64,000 bases of DNA from UBA2287 sp964479665. Lineage in GTDB: Bacteria; Bacteroidota; Bacteroidia; Bacteroidales; Tenuifilaceae. Of the stretch, positions 63,221 through 64,000 are shown in pieces. A model generated the notes under the pieces. It searched no databases and was not told the DNA's origin. It worked only from the letters and a program-made list of their open reading frames with translations. Each line of letters begins with the position of its first letter. Position 1 is the stretch's first letter. Both the position numbers and the translations under genes were made by a program. The stretch lies in the NCBI GenBank assembly GCA_964479665.1, contig CAYZNN010000006.1, positions 1-64,000 of the forward strand, given 5' to 3'.

Positions 63221-64000
63221 TTACTGAATAATTGTCATCTCATCTACCAAGTGCTTTGCTCCGGCAAATTTATCGATTACAAATAGAACGTATCGAATAT
63301 CGCAAATAATTGTTCGTTGCATGGAGGGTTCATAGGCATAGTCGCAAGCCATGGCTTCGTGGTTTCCATCGAATGCAACACCAATTAAATGCCCATAGGC
63401 ATTAAGAACGGGGCTACCAGAATTTCCGTTTGTTATATCATTATCGGTTATAAAACACAGGGGCAAAGTTCCGGTGCTATCGGCATAAATTCCATAATCT
63501 CTTTTTTTCCATAAATCTATCATGCGTTCAGGTGCAGCAAATACATCTTCGTTGGGATTATTCTTTTCAATTTTACCATCGAGAGTTGTGAAATAGCGGT
63601 ATGAAACTCCATCGGTTGGTTGGTATCCGATTACTTTTCCATAGGATACGCGTAAGGTTGAATTAGCATCGGGATAAAATAATTTATCGGGGTTCATTTG
63701 AATAATTCCTTTTGTAAAACTTCGCATAGCAAATTTGAATTCTGGAGCGAGCAAGGCTACCGAATCCTGAATTTGTTTCATTAGAAGTTCGTATGACATG
63801 TTTAGCATAAAGAGTGGATCGTTAGCTAAACTATCGATTGAAGGATTTGCCAGAAAAGACTTGAGGGCTTGCGGACTGGAAAAGTATGATTTTTCGAACA
63901 TGTACTTTGTAACCAAAGGTATTATTAAATCTGGTGTTTCAGATTCTTTTAACTTAATCAGTAACCCATCGGTACAGTACGACGGCAAATAGTTTACTAA
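63221..64000 (-). CDS. S46 family dipeptidyl peptidase, C-terminal part (window edge)
   Basis: The last 259 residues of an S46 exopeptidase; the frame is open through the right edge, so the N-terminus with the catalytic His and Asp lies outside. The nucleophile is in DITNGNSGSPVLNAYG, followed by LIGVAFDGNHEAMACDY and the conserved end IICDIRYVLFVIDKFAGAKHL. The residue 18 positions after the nucleophile, which separates DPP11-type (Arg) from DPP7-type (Gly) enzymes, is Gly here, suggesting release of dipeptides with a hydrophobic rather than acidic penultimate residue. It acts in the periplasm. Confidence 0.9.
   Translation of the reverse strand, partial: LVNYLPSYCTDGLLIKLKESETPDLIIPLVTKYMFEKSYFSSPQALKSFLANPSIDSLANDPLFMLNMSYELLMKQIQDSVALLAPEFKFAMRSFTKGIIQMNPDKLFYPDANSTLRVSYGKVIGYQPTDGVSYRYFTTLDGKIEKNNPNEDVFAAPERMIDLWKKRDYGIYADSTGTLPLCFITDNDITNGNSGSPVLNAYGHLIGVAFDGNHEAMACDYAYEPSMQRTIICDIRYVLFVIDKFAGAKHLVDEMTIIQ

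Overview
The window is chromosomal DNA from a member of the Bacteroidota, most likely an anaerobic or facultative relative of the Bacteroidales/Marinilabiliales. The evidence is several secreted proteins with type IX secretion (T9SS) C-terminal sorting domains, Omp28-type proteins, an S46 dipeptidyl peptidase, -7 boxes of the form TAnnTTTG, few Shine-Dalgarno sites, and AT-rich spacers. I see no tRNA, rRNA, CRISPR array, prophage or classical insertion sequence.

Left part (1-15 kb): mnmE, an AGCS amino acid/sodium symporter, a TPR histidine kinase broken by a one-base frameshift, and a secreted T9SS cargo protein. Next comes a compact forward operon-like group of two Omp28-like T9SS cargo proteins, a TlpA-like thioredoxin, a DUF6029 outer-membrane protein and an Omp28 lipoprotein. 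It ends in a strong terminator and is followed by a predicted beta-barrel protein.

Central part (15.2-40 kb): a large purine (xanthine/urate) catabolic cluster like the yge/ygf/xdh/ssnA set of Escherichia coli and anaerobic gut bacteria. The forward arm is xdhC, xdhA (FeS/FAD), xdhB (Mo), ygeY and ygeW. The converging reverse arm, in transcription order, is a PLP fold-II enzyme, a threonine-synthase-like enzyme, the FAD-less 'selenium-dependent' XDH, ssnA, hydantoinase (hydA) and an amidohydrolase. An Lrp/AsnC regulator is divergent from the reverse arm. Two proteins, each with two SiaB-like GHKL domains, follow it. The large Fe-S flavoprotein YgfK is encoded downstream of an FNR-like regulator on the reverse strand. 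Both arms are punctuated by palindromic repeats made of 8-10-base units (CCACAAAG or CCACATAGG type). One GxxExxY gene sits in each arm, each flanked by its own repeat variant.

A perfect FNR-type box (TTGATAATTATCAA) lies in the divergent promoter between the FNR-like gene (with ygfK behind it) and a sulfur operon: sulfide:quinone oxidoreductase-like, a DsrC/TusE-like protein with one Cys, and DsrE-like. Then come tatC, a MobB-like P-loop protein, a FemAB/GNAT-like protein, a MocA/MobA-like nucleotidyltransferase and a WbqC protein. The nucleotidyltransferase could serve molybdenum cofactor finishing for the two XDHs.

Right part (46-64 kb): an Uup-type ABC-F ATPase; a LexA-like XRE/S24 repressor two bases from a radical-SAM DNA repair protein; an ankyrin/beta-barrel protein; a small lipoprotein; a reverse-strand run of NPP-type phosphodiesterase, class II photolyase, dihydroorotate-dehydrogenase-like protein and serine hydrolase; an M13 peptidase; a YyaL/DUF255 protein; a LysM/periplasmic-binding-like protein; and the C-terminal part of an S46 peptidase cut by the window edge.
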